A stretch of DNA of 64,000 nt from Sporosarcina thermotolerans (GTDB taxonomy: Bacteria; Bacillota; Bacilli; Bacillales_A; Planococcaceae): the NCBI RefSeq assembly GCF_030067815.1, contig NZ_CP125968.1:1604001-1668000 (forward strand), read 5' to 3'. The notes below the pieces were generated by a model. The model was not told where the DNA came from. It was given only the letters and a program-made list of their open reading frames with translations, and ran no database searches. Positions within the stretch are counted from its first letter, which is position 1; every line of letters starts with the position of its first letter. Position numbers and translations under genes: made by a program. Of this stretch, positions 56,348-64,000 are shown piece after piece.

Positions 56348-56437
56348 CCTTTTCAAATAAAACACTTGCCAAATCCTTCAAAAACGAATAATATATGAAT
56401 GTAATTAAATAATGTTCGTCTTTGGGGGAGTTTCTCT

Positions 56438-57736
56438 GTGTTTAAATTACAAGAAAACAATACAACTGTAAAAACGGAAGTCCTTGCAGGCTTCACGACC
56501 TTTTTTACGATGGTCTATATAGTGATTGTCAACCCAATCATATTAAAAGACGCTGGTGTCCCATTCGATCAGGTGTTCACTGCGACAATTATCGCAACTG
56601 TCATCGGGACTTTATGGATGGCACTTGCTGCTAACTATCCGATTGCGATTGCGCCGGGAATGGGCATGAATGCGTATTTTGCGTATTCTGTCGTCGGAAC
56701 GAATGGACTTACATATCAAACAGCGTTCTCAGCAGTTTTCGTGGCGGGTCTCATTTTTGTTATTTTATCGTTGACTCCTTTTAGGAAAGTATTGATAGAA
56801 GCCATTCCTGAGAACTTAAAGCATGGTATTACCGCTGGGATTGGCTTGTTTATCGCCTTTATAGGAATGAGACAAGCTGGAATGATCGTAGCTCATCCAT
56901 CCAATCTTGTTGCGTTAGGCGATCTTCATTCACCAACTGTGCTTTTTGCTTTGCTTGGACTTACTGTAACGCTTATTCTGATGGCATTGAGGGTGCACGG
57001 GGCATTGTTCCTTGGAATGATCATTACGGCAGTGGTCGCCTTTTTCACAGGACATCTTTCGTTCGACCAAGGGTTCGTTCAAATGCCGTCACTTCCGGAA
57101 GGGCTCATTATTTCCAATCCATTCACTGCCTTCACGGATGTATGGCAACATATGCTGTTCCCGGTCGTCTTTTCATTCCTAATGGTGACGATTTTTGATA
57201 CGACTGGAACGATGATCGGTGTTGCACAGCAAGCAGGGTTAATGAAGAATAATAAAATGCCGAGAGCTCGACAAGCACTCCTTGCAGACTCTGTGGCAGC
57301 TACTGCTGGTTCTATGTTCGGAACGACTCCTACAAGCGCTTATATTGAATCTTCAGCAGGTGTTGCTGCAGGAGGGCGAACTGGGCTCACTACGGTGACT
57401 GTCGCGATTCTTTTCATCGTTGCAGCGTTTTTCGGACCACTTGTTAGTGCGGTTTCAGGTTTATCATCAATTACCGCACCTGCATTGATTATCGTAGGTA
57501 GTTTAATGATGGGGGCCATTGCGAGGATTAAATGGGATGAAATCGATGAAGCTTTCCCTGCATTTTTGATCATTTTAAGCATGCCGCTTACGTCAAGTAT
57601 TGCAACAGGGATTGCGTTAGGATTCATCTCTTATCCGATCTTGAAGGTTGTAACAGGGAAATGGCGTGTCGTCCATCCTCTGGTATATGTGTTCGCAGTT
57701 CTATTCTTTTATCAATTGGCATTTCTGCCGCATTAA
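56438..57736 (+). CDS. NCS2 (AzgA-like) purine permease, PbuG/PbuO type
   Basis: 432 residues, 12-14 membrane helices. FFTMVYIVIVNPIIL, PIAIAPGMGMNAYFAY, GITAGIGLFIAFIGMRQAGM and FGTTPTSAYIESSAGVAAGGRTGLT are the AzgA-like hypoxanthine/guanine/adenine:H+ symporter motifs. Start GTG 56438 with GGGGGAG upstream. The 160-bp leader has a terminator for the previous gene but no recognisable purine riboswitch, so transcription may be regulated otherwise. Terminator follows. Confidence 0.87.
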   Translation: MFKLQENNTTVKTEVLAGFTTFFTMVYIVIVNPIILKDAGVPFDQVFTATIIATVIGTLWMALAANYPIAIAPGMGMNAYFAYSVVGTNGLTYQTAFSAVFVAGLIFVILSLTPFRKVLIEAIPENLKHGITAGIGLFIAFIGMRQAGMIVAHPSNLVALGDLHSPTVLFALLGLTVTLILMALRVHGALFLGMIITAVVAFFTGHLSFDQGFVQMPSLPEGLIISNPFTAFTDVWQHMLFPVVFSFLMVTIFDTTGTMIGVAQQAGLMKNNKMPRARQALLADSVAATAGSMFGTTPTSAYIESSAGVAAGGRTGLTTVTVAILFIVAAFFGPLVSAVSGLSSITAPALIIVGSLMMGAIARIKWDEIDEAFPAFLIILSMPLTSSIATGIALGFISYPILKVVTGKWRVVHPLVYVFAVLFFYQLAFLPH

Positions 57737-57741
57737 ATATG

Positions 57742-57790
57742 AAAAGAGCAACCCGAAATACCTTTTGAAGGTAAGCGGGTTGCTCTTTTT
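57742..57790 (+). terminator. Terminator after purine permease
   Basis: AAAAGAGCAACCCG, inner stem TACCTTTTGAAGGTA, CGGGTTGCTCTTTTT. Confidence 0.9.
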
Positions 57791-57903
57791 GAGTTATGGC
57801 AATTGTGACAACTTGCGTTATAATTATTACAATCATCGGACCTTTGGAATTTATTGTTTGAGTTCTTTTCGAGGAACGACGGCCTTGAATAGGGGGGAGA
57901 TAT

Positions 57904-58284
57904 ATGTCATTAAAAATAGGGGATATCATCACGTTTGAACGTACTTTTACAGTGAGGGATGTTGAATTATTCACGGAAGTTTCCTGTGATGAAGGGGAAC
58001 ATCACATTACCCCGGATGAACAAGGAAGACTTGTAATCCAAGGGCTACTTACAGCAACGTTACCGACGAAAATTGGTGGAGATGCAAACGTGTTAGCCCG
58101 GACGATGAATTTTGAGTTTTTAAGACCTGTATTTACAGGTGATACAATCAAGTGTGAAGTGGAAATCGAGGAATACGAATGGCAGGAAAATAAAAACCGA
58201 ACGTCTATAAGTACGTTCTTTATATGCACAAACCAGGAAGGGATAGAAGTATTAAAAGGGAGTTTTTCAGGGGTAATTCTTTGA
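57904..58284 (+). CDS. MaoC-like hotdog-fold protein
   Basis: 126 residues. KIGDIITFERTFTVRDVELFTEVSCDEGEHH at the start and NFEFLRPVFTGDTIKCEVEI match R-specific enoyl-CoA hydratase/MaoC-like or FapR-like hotdog domains. The hydratase Asp/His pair may correspond to DEGEHH, but the exact motif (D-x5-H) is imperfect, so catalytic activity is uncertain. Start ATG 57904 after GGGGGGAG. Probably acts on an acyl-CoA. Confidence 0.72.
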   Translation: MSLKIGDIITFERTFTVRDVELFTEVSCDEGEHHITPDEQGRLVIQGLLTATLPTKIGGDANVLARTMNFEFLRPVFTGDTIKCEVEIEEYEWQENKNRTSISTFFICTNQEGIEVLKGSFSGVIL

Positions 58285-58360
58285 ATGGTACCGTGAAATT
58301 AAATGAATCAATCGAAATTCATAGAGTGGGCGCGTTTATGGATTAAAGGAGTTTGATGAA

Positions 58361-58645
58361 GTGGTTCAGGAAATTCGACTAAATGATACGATAATCAAAA
58401 TTTCACATTTTGAAAAGAAAAAGAAAGAAAATAAAATCTGGATTTCAGTAACTTTTAATGTGACAAATGAAGAGTATCATGATATTACAACACTCCTTTA
58501 TAAAGGAACATTTGATGTTAAGGTGCCAGAGAAACAGATTGAATTCCGTGGAACGATCCAACAATATTCAACATCCATAACAAATTTATATGAAAAAGGA
58601 AATGTTGGTGAATATAAACTAACATTAAAAGAAGTGGAGAACTAA
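58361..58645 (+). CDS. ykvR: YkvR-like DUF3219 protein
   Basis: 94 residues. The segment NVTNEEYHDITTLLYKGTFDVKVPEKQ and YSTSITNLYEKGNVGEY closely match B. subtilis YkvR (DUF3219), a small beta-rich cytosolic protein of unknown function. Start GTG 58361, ten bases after AAAGGAG. Followed 19 bp later by the LLM oxidoreductase gene, probably in one transcript. Confidence 0.78.
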   Translation: MVQEIRLNDTIIKISHFEKKKKENKIWISVTFNVTNEEYHDITTLLYKGTFDVKVPEKQIEFRGTIQQYSTSITNLYEKGNVGEYKLTLKEVEN

Positions 58646-58664
58646 AAAAGGAGAGGTTCATATT

Positions 58665-59644
58665 ATGAAATTAAGCATTTTAGATCAATCTCCTATATCG
58701 ACAAATCAAACTGCCCAAGAGGCACTTCAAGAATCCATGAATTTAGCACGGCTCGGGGATACACTCGGATATTCACGTTATTGGATTGCTGAACATCATG
58801 CATTGCCGGGACTTGCGTGTTCCGTACCGGAAGTGATGTTAGGGTATATAGGTGCAAATACAAAACGTATACGAATTGGCTCCGGAGCTGTGTTATTGCC
58901 CTATTATAAACCGTATAAAGTAGCAGAAACGTATAACTTGTTATCCATCCTCTTTCCAAATCGGATTGATGTGGGGATCGGAGGGCACCGGGCGGCCCGG
59001 CTGAAGCATCAAATGCATTATCCGACAATTATTTACAACATGTTTATAAAATGCCTGATTTAGTAAAGGAATTAATTAAATACGTAGATAATGAAGACGC
59101 CATATTACAGGCTTCTCCATTGCCGGAAATTAGTCCTGAACTTTGGATGTTAGGGACCAGTAAAAAAAGTGCAAGTTTTGCAGCGGAAAATGGTTTAGCC
59201 TATTGCTTCGGACAATTTATGAGCGATGATAACGGTGAAGAAATCATTCAACACTATCGTGATTCATTTCAACCTAGAAAAAATGGCCAGAAACCTTATG
59301 TCATTATGACCTTAACAGTAATTTGCGCAGAAACTACACAAGAAGCAGAAGACATTGCTTTAAGCTCTATTGTTTGGGGCCTGCAAAGAGAGAATGGCGA
59401 AGGGAAACAAGGTGTTCCTTCTATCGAAAAAGCAAAAGAATTTCAATTAAACATGGGTGATCAGGAGTCAATTGAAAGAGCGAAAAGTAAAATGATTATC
59501 GGGAATCCGGAAAAAGTGAAAAGCAAACTTATGGAGATCAAATCCCGTGTGCTTGCAGATGAAATCATGATCGTTACCATTACTTATTCTCCGAAAGATA
59601 AGCATAAATCATATCAATTGATTGCTGAACAGTGCATTGAATGA
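58665..59644 (+). CDS. Luciferase-like (LLM class) flavin-dependent oxidoreductase (frameshifted)
   Basis: 326 residues after correction. LSILDQSPIS at the start, GYSRYWIAEHHALPGLACS, IGSGAVLLPYYKPYKVAETYNLL and RIDVGIG are diagnostic for the MsnO8-type LLM family, FMN-dependent oxidoreductases with a TIM barrel. The frame breaks near 58992, where one base (probably A) is missing in CGGAGGGC. Corrected, it reads GIGRAPGGPAEASNALSDNY. ATG 58665 behind AAAGGAGAGG. Substrate unknown. Confidence 0.85.
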
Positions 59645-59659
59645 AAATAGAAATGTAAA

Positions 59660-59703
59660 TCCCGATGTAGCAATGACTTCATAGCTGCATCGGGTATTTT
59701 TAT
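59660..59703 (+). terminator. Terminator after LLM gene
   Basis: AATCCCGATGTAGC...GCTGCATCGGGTATTTTTAT. The same layout appears in the middle of element B2 just downstream. Confidence 0.82.
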
Positions 59704-59710
59704 ACAATTT

Positions 59711-59867
59711 GTAAAGGTGCCTGTGTAATACACAATAGAGAAAATTCAACGAAAATGCATAAGGAAGAAATGGAAATCCCGAAATGACAATAACGCTATA
59801 GTTACATCGGGTATTTTTATGCATTTCTTCGAATTGTCATAAATGTGTCATGCACAGATACCTTTAC
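59711..59867. repeat. Palindromic-ended element B2 (157 bp)
   Basis: GTAAAGGTGCCTGTG ... TGCACAGATACCTTTAC. Shoulders AGAAAATTCAACGAAAATGCATAA and GAATTGTCATAAATGTGTCATGC are shared with B1/B3. Its centre contains AATCCCGAAATGACA...TTACATCGGGTATTTTTAT, clearly related to the terminator immediately to its left. Confidence 0.83.
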
Positions 59868-59932
59868 AAACGGACTCCCATTTAGGAAGTCCGTTGCACA
59901 TACCATGATCCACGGTTAAAGGATGACTTTAC

Positions 59933-60148
59933 TTAATATTTATCTCTGGTTTTGGGGCCATCTTTATTGTCATCGACGTTACCTTCCCTCGCCTTGTTGT
60001 CCGGCGCTTTGTCAGAATCAGAAACAGCAGCAGTACCAAATGGATCAAGAGCAGTAGCCATAGTATCCCCAGTAAATGCACCTACACCTGTTCCTGCTGC
60101 CTTGCCAGTATCGTTATCGTTAGGTTTGCGTTTGTTAAAATCAGTCAC
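59933..60148 (-). CDS. Hydrophilic small protein, unknown
   Basis: 71 residues, starting at GTG 60148 with AGGGAG nine bases upstream. Very Asp/Lys/Asn/Gly-rich (KRKPNDNDTGKAAGTG, DKAPDNKAREGNVDDNKDGP) and predicted disordered, except for a Gly/Ala/Thr middle (GVGAFTGDTMATALDPFG). Such proteins are often stress- or spore-related; no family recognised. The plus-strand frame over the same bases is unlikely, having no ribosome site. Confidence 0.55.
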   Translation of the reverse strand: MTDFNKRKPNDNDTGKAAGTGVGAFTGDTMATALDPFGTAAVSDSDKAPDNKAREGNVDDNKDGPKTRDKY

Positions 60149-60409
60149 TTAATTTCACTCCCTCGTTTTTTTATGGTGAAGTGCTATGTTCTAAGTAGCA
60201 CTGGTCCCGTAATATATTTTGTTCAATAGGGACAAATTTATGAGGAGTGATTAATAAGCATCTGTATTTCTTCCCCCGGCGTTATTCCGGTGTTATTCAA
60301 CAATTTGACCAGATTTGCTAAAACGTGTTTCTTCAACTAACCCGACTCTTTAGCTAAAGCTGTTTACTCGCACAATTCTAAGATTTATAATTTTAGAAGG
60401 GGGATGTAT
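60149..60409. other. Gene-free region before the Eis-like gene
   Basis: No gene seen. Contains a short inverted repeat around CCCCCGGCGTTATTCCGGTG and an A/T-rich segment with TTTAGCTAAAGC. The promoters of the divergent flanking genes must lie here, but none is unambiguous. Confidence 0.4.
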
Positions 60410-61666
60410 GTGATTCGTTTATTAACTAAAAGTGATTTAGAACAAGCGGCTTCTCTCGTGGCAATGGCTTATCCAGGGATGCAACTATCGGGTGAGGAAG
60501 CTCAGAAAGCATTTATTGAGCGTCTTACTATCGAAATTGAATCTCAAAATAACTTGAAATTCTACGGGTTATTTAATGAACAAAATGAGTTGTTAGGGTT
60601 ATACAAACTTCATAAACTTAATGGGAATGTTAACGGAGAAATTGTTCGTATTTGGGGAATTGGCATGGTAGCGGTTCATTTTTTCCATAAGAAAGAAGGT
60701 ATAGCGAAACAGTTGTTGCAACATTTTCACGAGCTTGCAAGGCAAGAAAATGTCGGGATTGTATCGTTATACCCTTTTAATACTTCTTTTTATCAAAAGA
60801 TGGGATACGGATATGGACCAACTCGCTACCAATATAAATTGAAGCCTGCAAGTTTCCCAAACAGTGGTGATCGAAAAAAAGTGGTCATGTTGTCTGCGGC
60901 CGAAGAAGAAAAGATTGTTGCTGTCTACAATGAATTTGTATCTATGCATCATGGAATGATGGAGCGGACTTGGCATGAACGAAACGTAATTAAGAAAAAA
61001 GTTTCCCATTATGCAGGAGTGTATGAAGGGGATGCATTAGTTGGTGCACTTGCATATACGTTGCAACCTGTGAAAGATAGTCATTTTCTTCACCATGATA
61101 TGAATATCCTTGAATGGGTATGGACGAAGCCAAGTGCTTTCGTCGATATGTGTACTTGGATTCATTCACAACAGGATCAAGTGGATCGTGTGTATGTTCG
61201 GACGCATGATGAATCACTTATCTATCATTTTGATGATCCTCGAAACGATAGCAATCGTTTGATTCCAAGTGTGTATCATGAAATCGGAACTGTTGGTACG
61301 GGAATCATGTATAGAATTAGCTCAATCGAGTCATTTGTACAACAAACTAACTTTAATTCATTGAATCGACCTGAAAGCCCTGTAACCATTTCCATATTTC
61401 TCAAGGATTCGTTTATTCAGGAGCAAAACGGTAGGTACCAGTTAACATTCAGTGAAGATACTTGGAGCATTGAAAAATCCTTCGATTCTATTGAAGACGT
61501 TGACTTGAGCATTGCTGTTTCAGATTTAAGTTCCTGGTGGATGGGCTGTGTCAGCATGGAGCAGTTAGTCCAATATGGAAAAGTGGAAGTGAATAATTGG
61601 CCGGCAAAACAGTTGGATCGGTGGTTTATGCCTACTACAAAGCCGGTATGTTTAACTTCGTTTTGA
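60410..61666 (+). CDS. Eis-like GNAT N-acetyltransferase
   Basis: 418 residues with the Eis-family layout: N-terminal GNAT (IRLLTKSDLEQAASLVAMAYPG; GMVAVHFFHKKEGIAKQLLQH acetyl-CoA loop; FYQKMGYGYGPTRYQYKL), a second GNAT-like domain (~170-300), and a C-terminal SCP2-like domain (SLNRPESPVTISIFLKDSFI ... LSSWWMGCVSMEQLVQYG). Eis enzymes acetylate amines, including aminoglycosides at several positions; the natural acceptor is unknown. GTG 60410, six bases after AGAAGGGGG, is favoured over ATG 60404. Followed at 23 bp by another GNAT gene. Confidence 0.83.
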   Translation: MIRLLTKSDLEQAASLVAMAYPGMQLSGEEAQKAFIERLTIEIESQNNLKFYGLFNEQNELLGLYKLHKLNGNVNGEIVRIWGIGMVAVHFFHKKEGIAKQLLQHFHELARQENVGIVSLYPFNTSFYQKMGYGYGPTRYQYKLKPASFPNSGDRKKVVMLSAAEEEKIVAVYNEFVSMHHGMMERTWHERNVIKKKVSHYAGVYEGDALVGALAYTLQPVKDSHFLHHDMNILEWVWTKPSAFVDMCTWIHSQQDQVDRVYVRTHDESLIYHFDDPRNDSNRLIPSVYHEIGTVGTGIMYRISSIESFVQQTNFNSLNRPESPVTISIFLKDSFIQEQNGRYQLTFSEDTWSIEKSFDSIEDVDLSIAVSDLSSWWMGCVSMEQLVQYGKVEVNNWPAKQLDRWFMPTTKPVCLTSF

Positions 61667-61689
61667 AAATAAAAAAATCTGGGGAAGCC

Positions 61690-62555
61690 ATGAACATCTC
61701 GTATAAATTGATTTCTTCGTTAAGCTTTGAAAAAGCGCATGACCTGTTTAATCGTGGGTTTGAAGGATATATAATGCCAATGAATTTATCTTTGGATACA
61801 TTCGTAGGCCGTTTTGGTAATGATGGCTTATCTCCGGCGTTATCCGTCGTTGCATATGACGGAGCGGACCCAATCGGCTTCGTGCTTCAAGGAATAAGAG
61901 AAGTGGATGGTCAAAAGATTTCCTGGAATGGTGGAACGGGCATTATCCCGGAATACAGGGGAGGGGGCTTGGTTACCCCTTAATGGAGGAAGCGGAAAAA
62001 CGTCTAAACGAATGTGATGTTTCTATAGCGACTTTAGAAGCGCTTTCTGAAAATAAGCCAGCCATTTCTTTGTATGAAAAGTGTGGCTACAAAATAGAGG
62101 ATGAATTGCTCTTTTTACGTTCAAACGGTGTTGTAAACAGCCAGTTACCAAGCCTTGACGGTTATGAAATGATAAGAATTCCATCGGCTCAAGCTATTGG
62201 CTCAGATTTATTTCCTGGCATTGTCCCTTGGCAAACCGATGTCAGTGGCACACCGAAAATAGGTGGGGAAGCTGTATTGATTACAAAGAATGGAGCTGTG
62301 CAGGCTGCTTGTTTGATCCGTAAGAAATCTGTGTTTGGGAATGAAGCGGAAGGCATTACGTTGTTTCAGGTAAAGGAAAATGGGAATGAAGATGCTTTCA
62401 ACAAACTTCTTGCTCACGCATTGGAATATGATCAACCGATTACCCGTACAACTTACAACTTCCTAAAAGGGGATGGCCGTGTAGTTTCATTTTTGGTTTC
62501 AAACGGTTTCGAAAACACGCCAGTATCGCAGGTTTTTATGACGAAGACTTTCTGA
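61690..62555 (+). CDS. Two-domain GNAT acetyltransferase (frameshifted)
   Basis: 288 residues after correction. The N-terminal GNAT domain has NGGTGIIPEYRGGGLGYPLMEEAEKRL. One G is missing near 61972 (TTGGTTACC for TTGGGTTACC), which splits the gene in the middle of the acetyl-CoA loop. ALSENKPAISLYEKCGYK completes the domain, and a second, degenerate GNAT-like half follows (~170-288). ATG 61690 after GGGGAAG. Likely cotranscribed with the Eis-like gene. Acceptor unknown. Confidence 0.8.
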
Positions 62556-62586
62556 TTTTTGGTGGTTTCTTTCAGTATGAAAAGAA

Positions 62587-62620
62587 GAAGGGGGCGTTCC
62601 CCCTTCACAGGTACTTTACA
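62587..62620. repeat. Short hairpin and GGTAC-element remnant
   Basis: GAAGGGGG-CGTT-CCCCCTTC hairpin followed by CACAGGTACTTTAC (62607-62620), the latter matching the right end of the GGTACC elements. It separates the convergent GNAT and TIGR01777 genes and may act as a weak terminator. Confidence 0.45.
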
Positions 62621-62623
62621 ATT

Positions 62624-63523
62624 TTACGTCAATAAATCCCTCAAAGCTGACTCTAACTTTGGAAATTCAAAATCAAATCCCTTTTCAAGTAACACTTTCG
62701 GCAATACTTTTTGACCTTCAAGGACCAATTTGCTCTTTTGTCCCAATGCCATTCTCATAGCGATTGATGGTGCGGGAATCCAATGTGGCCGGCCTAATAC
62801 GCTGCCAATCGTTTTGCCGAATTCTTTCATTCTTAGAGGGAAGGGGGCTGTGACATTTACGGGACCTCGCAACCGTTCACTTCTAACCGCGAACAAAATC
62901 GCGCGGACCACATCAACGACATGTATCCATGAAACCCACTGTTTTCCCGATCCAACCGTCCCGCCCGCAAATAGTTTATACGGCAATGCCATGAGAGGCA
63001 GTGCGCCGCCGTCATTTCCTAACACGACTCCGAATCTCATGAAGACCGTGCGTATCCCGAATTCCTCTGCGCGCTTCGCCTTTTTCTCCCAATCATGAAC
63101 TGTTCTGCCTAAAAAGTCATCAGGCATGTCAGTCGAATCTTCCGTATACACATTATTGAGAGATACAGGGTAAATGCCAATTGCACTGGCGTTTATAAAT
63201 ACGGATGGTTTCTGAGGCATTTCGGAAATGATCCTCAGCAGCTCATATGTCGCGACCATCCTGCTGTCATAGATCTGCTTTTGATGTTTCTCCGTCCATC
63301 TTCCGTCATTTATCGAAACGCCAGCCAAGTTAATGAACACATCGGCATTTCCAATTTCCTTTTCAGGACTTGTATTGTCTTCAAGCCAAACTACATATGA
63401 CAAATTGTTTGATGAGGGTCTTACTTTCCTCGTTAGAACAATCACTTCATGGCCTTCCTGTAGAAATAAGTCTATTAATTTATTCCCAATAAAACCGGTG
63501 CCACCCGCAATAACGATTTTCAA
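62624..63523 (-). CDS. TIGR01777-family NAD(P)-binding oxidoreductase (YfhF/SulA-like)
   Basis: 299 residues from TTG 63523, which lies behind GGGAGGTGAAACG; ATG 63553 overlaps no ribosome site. KIVIAGGTGFIGNKLIDLFLQEGHEV binds the dinucleotide. Other family marks are VFINLAGVSINDGRWTEKHQK, NASAIGIYP (catalytic-Tyr region), FGVVLGNDGGALP, GSGKQWVSWIHVVDVVRAI and a C-terminal DUF1731 (GQKVLPKVLLEKGFDFEFP). Broadly conserved atypical SDR of unknown substrate; often associated with cell-division inhibition in name only. Confidence 0.87.
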   Translation of the reverse strand: MKIVIAGGTGFIGNKLIDLFLQEGHEVIVLTRKVRPSSNNLSYVVWLEDNTSPEKEIGNADVFINLAGVSINDGRWTEKHQKQIYDSRMVATYELLRIISEMPQKPSVFINASAIGIYPVSLNNVYTEDSTDMPDDFLGRTVHDWEKKAKRAEEFGIRTVFMRFGVVLGNDGGALPLMALPYKLFAGGTVGSGKQWVSWIHVVDVVRAILFAVRSERLRGPVNVTAPFPLRMKEFGKTIGSVLGRPHWIPAPSIAMRMALGQKSKLVLEGQKVLPKVLLEKGFDFEFPKLESALRDLLT

Positions 63524-63661
63524 CGTTTCACCTCCCATATAGCAAACTCGCATTTATTTTGTATATTCAGTCTACCATTAATGCATGCCTGACTCCCGAC
63601 AAATATAGAGAATTCCCTCATATTCTACCGAATGTATACATGCTGATGTTAAGGTACCGAT

Positions 63662-63818
63662 GTTAAGGTACCTGTGCCAAACACAATCAAGAAAATTCAC
63701 TGAAAGTGTATAAAAAAGAAATGGAAAGACTGATTTTATGCCGTTTGCATGTCAACTTTAAGTATTTTTATACATTATATAGAATTGTCATAAATGTGTC
63801 GTGCACAGGTACCTTTAC
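63662..63818. repeat. Palindromic-ended element B3 (157 bp)
   Basis: GTTAAGGTACCTGTGCC ... GTGCACAGGTACCTTTAC. Left shoulder ACACAATCAAGAAAATTCA and right shoulder GAATTGTCATAAATGTGTCGTGC match B1. A second GTTAAGGTACC starts 12-13 bp before it (~63649), perhaps a trace of another insertion. Confidence 0.83.
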
Positions 63819-63824
63819 AAACAA

Positions 63825-63850
63825 AAAGGAAGCCAATCAAATTGGCTCCC
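63825..63850 (-). terminator. Terminator of the right-edge gene
   Basis: GGAAGCCAAT-CAA-ATTGGCTCC with a T5 tail on the minus strand, nine bases past the stop of the partial gene. Confidence 0.8.
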
Positions 63851-63858
63851 TAACGGTA

Positions 63859-63999
63859 TTATAATGTAGGAAATGTGATTATCATTTCTCCATCACTGTT
63901 GATAACATCAATAATTTGGTCATCAAATAGATACGGGGTGTCTTTCTCGTCTTGCGGTTTGACTTTCTCATACATGTTTTTCACTGACAAAACAGGGAA
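63859..63999 (-). CDS. C-terminal part of an unknown protein (start outside window)
   Basis: 47 residues open to the right edge and ending TAA at 63859-63861: VLSVKNMYEKVKPQDEKDTP ... IDVINSDGEMIITFPTL. Coding is supported by the terminator directly downstream. Too little sequence to name a family. Confidence 0.55.
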   Translation of the reverse strand, partial: FPVLSVKNMYEKVKPQDEKDTPYLFDDQIIDVINSDGEMIITFPTL

Positions 64000-64000
64000 T

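Noticed and set aside
56280-56437. Purine riboswitch upstream of the NCS2 permease
   Set aside because: The leader holds only the previous gene's terminator and AT-rich sequence; the conserved junction bases and paired loops of the purine aptamer were not found.

Overview
The window looks like a chromosomal piece of a low-GC, spore-forming Gram-positive bacterium of the Bacillales, most likely Planococcaceae (Sporosarcina/Lysinibacillus-like). The grounds are strong AGGAGG ribosome sites, many GTG/TTG starts, two S-layer (SLH) proteins, an exosporium protein C-like gene, and Bacillus-type small families (YqhV, YkvR, YitT). The genus is an inference. About 57 protein genes are described. No rRNA, tRNA, CRISPR array, prophage or intact insertion sequence was seen.

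Layout. 1-4 kb: GNAT-pentapeptide protein (cut at the left edge), HTH protein, a ~459-bp tandem duplication carrying two copies of a microprotein gene, and an MFS transporter. 4-14 kb: a catabolic island with LysR, a tricarballylate-dehydrogenase-like flavoprotein, an SDR and a FadR-type GntR regulator facing an alcohol dehydrogenase / MFS / aldehyde dehydrogenase / L-2-hydroxyglutarate oxidase series, plausibly for a 4-hydroxybutyrate- or 2-hydroxyglutarate-like acid. 14-24 kb: AEC transporter, exosporium gene, lipoprotein, small enzymes, an EAL-CBS-GGDEF protein and YitT. 24-32 kb: a large SLH beta-helix protein, an SLH glucosaminidase and a large-subunit catalase. 32-34.5 kb: a compact minus-strand unit of a membrane HD-GYP protein, an unlisted 22-residue CWWC peptide and an M50 membrane protease with a PqqD/RRE-like N-terminus. 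This is the best candidate for an undescribed system. 35-50 kb: lipoproteins, a metallophosphoesterase, an S9 peptidase, a prolyl-4-hydroxylase-like enzyme, an ECF sigma factor with a signal-peptidase-like partner, a phospholipase D and Dus. 50-64 kb: NRDE protein, EamA transporter, a GntR-ABC operon, a ferritin-like protein, an HpaB-like flavoenzyme, a purine permease, small enzymes, two GNATs and a TIGR01777 oxidoreductase.

Two features run through the whole window. First, 23 genes are broken by single-base indels (27 in all, most in short homopolymers) that restore full-length family proteins when corrected. This looks like consensus error rather than gene decay, so these genes are annotated across the breaks. 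Second, intergenic DNA is rich in structured repeats: five 156-157-bp elements with GGTACCTGTGC/GCACAGGTACC ends, four 20/21-bp-period tandem arrays (two sharing the core TTCTATGGGAA in opposite orientation), and a family of look-alike terminators.
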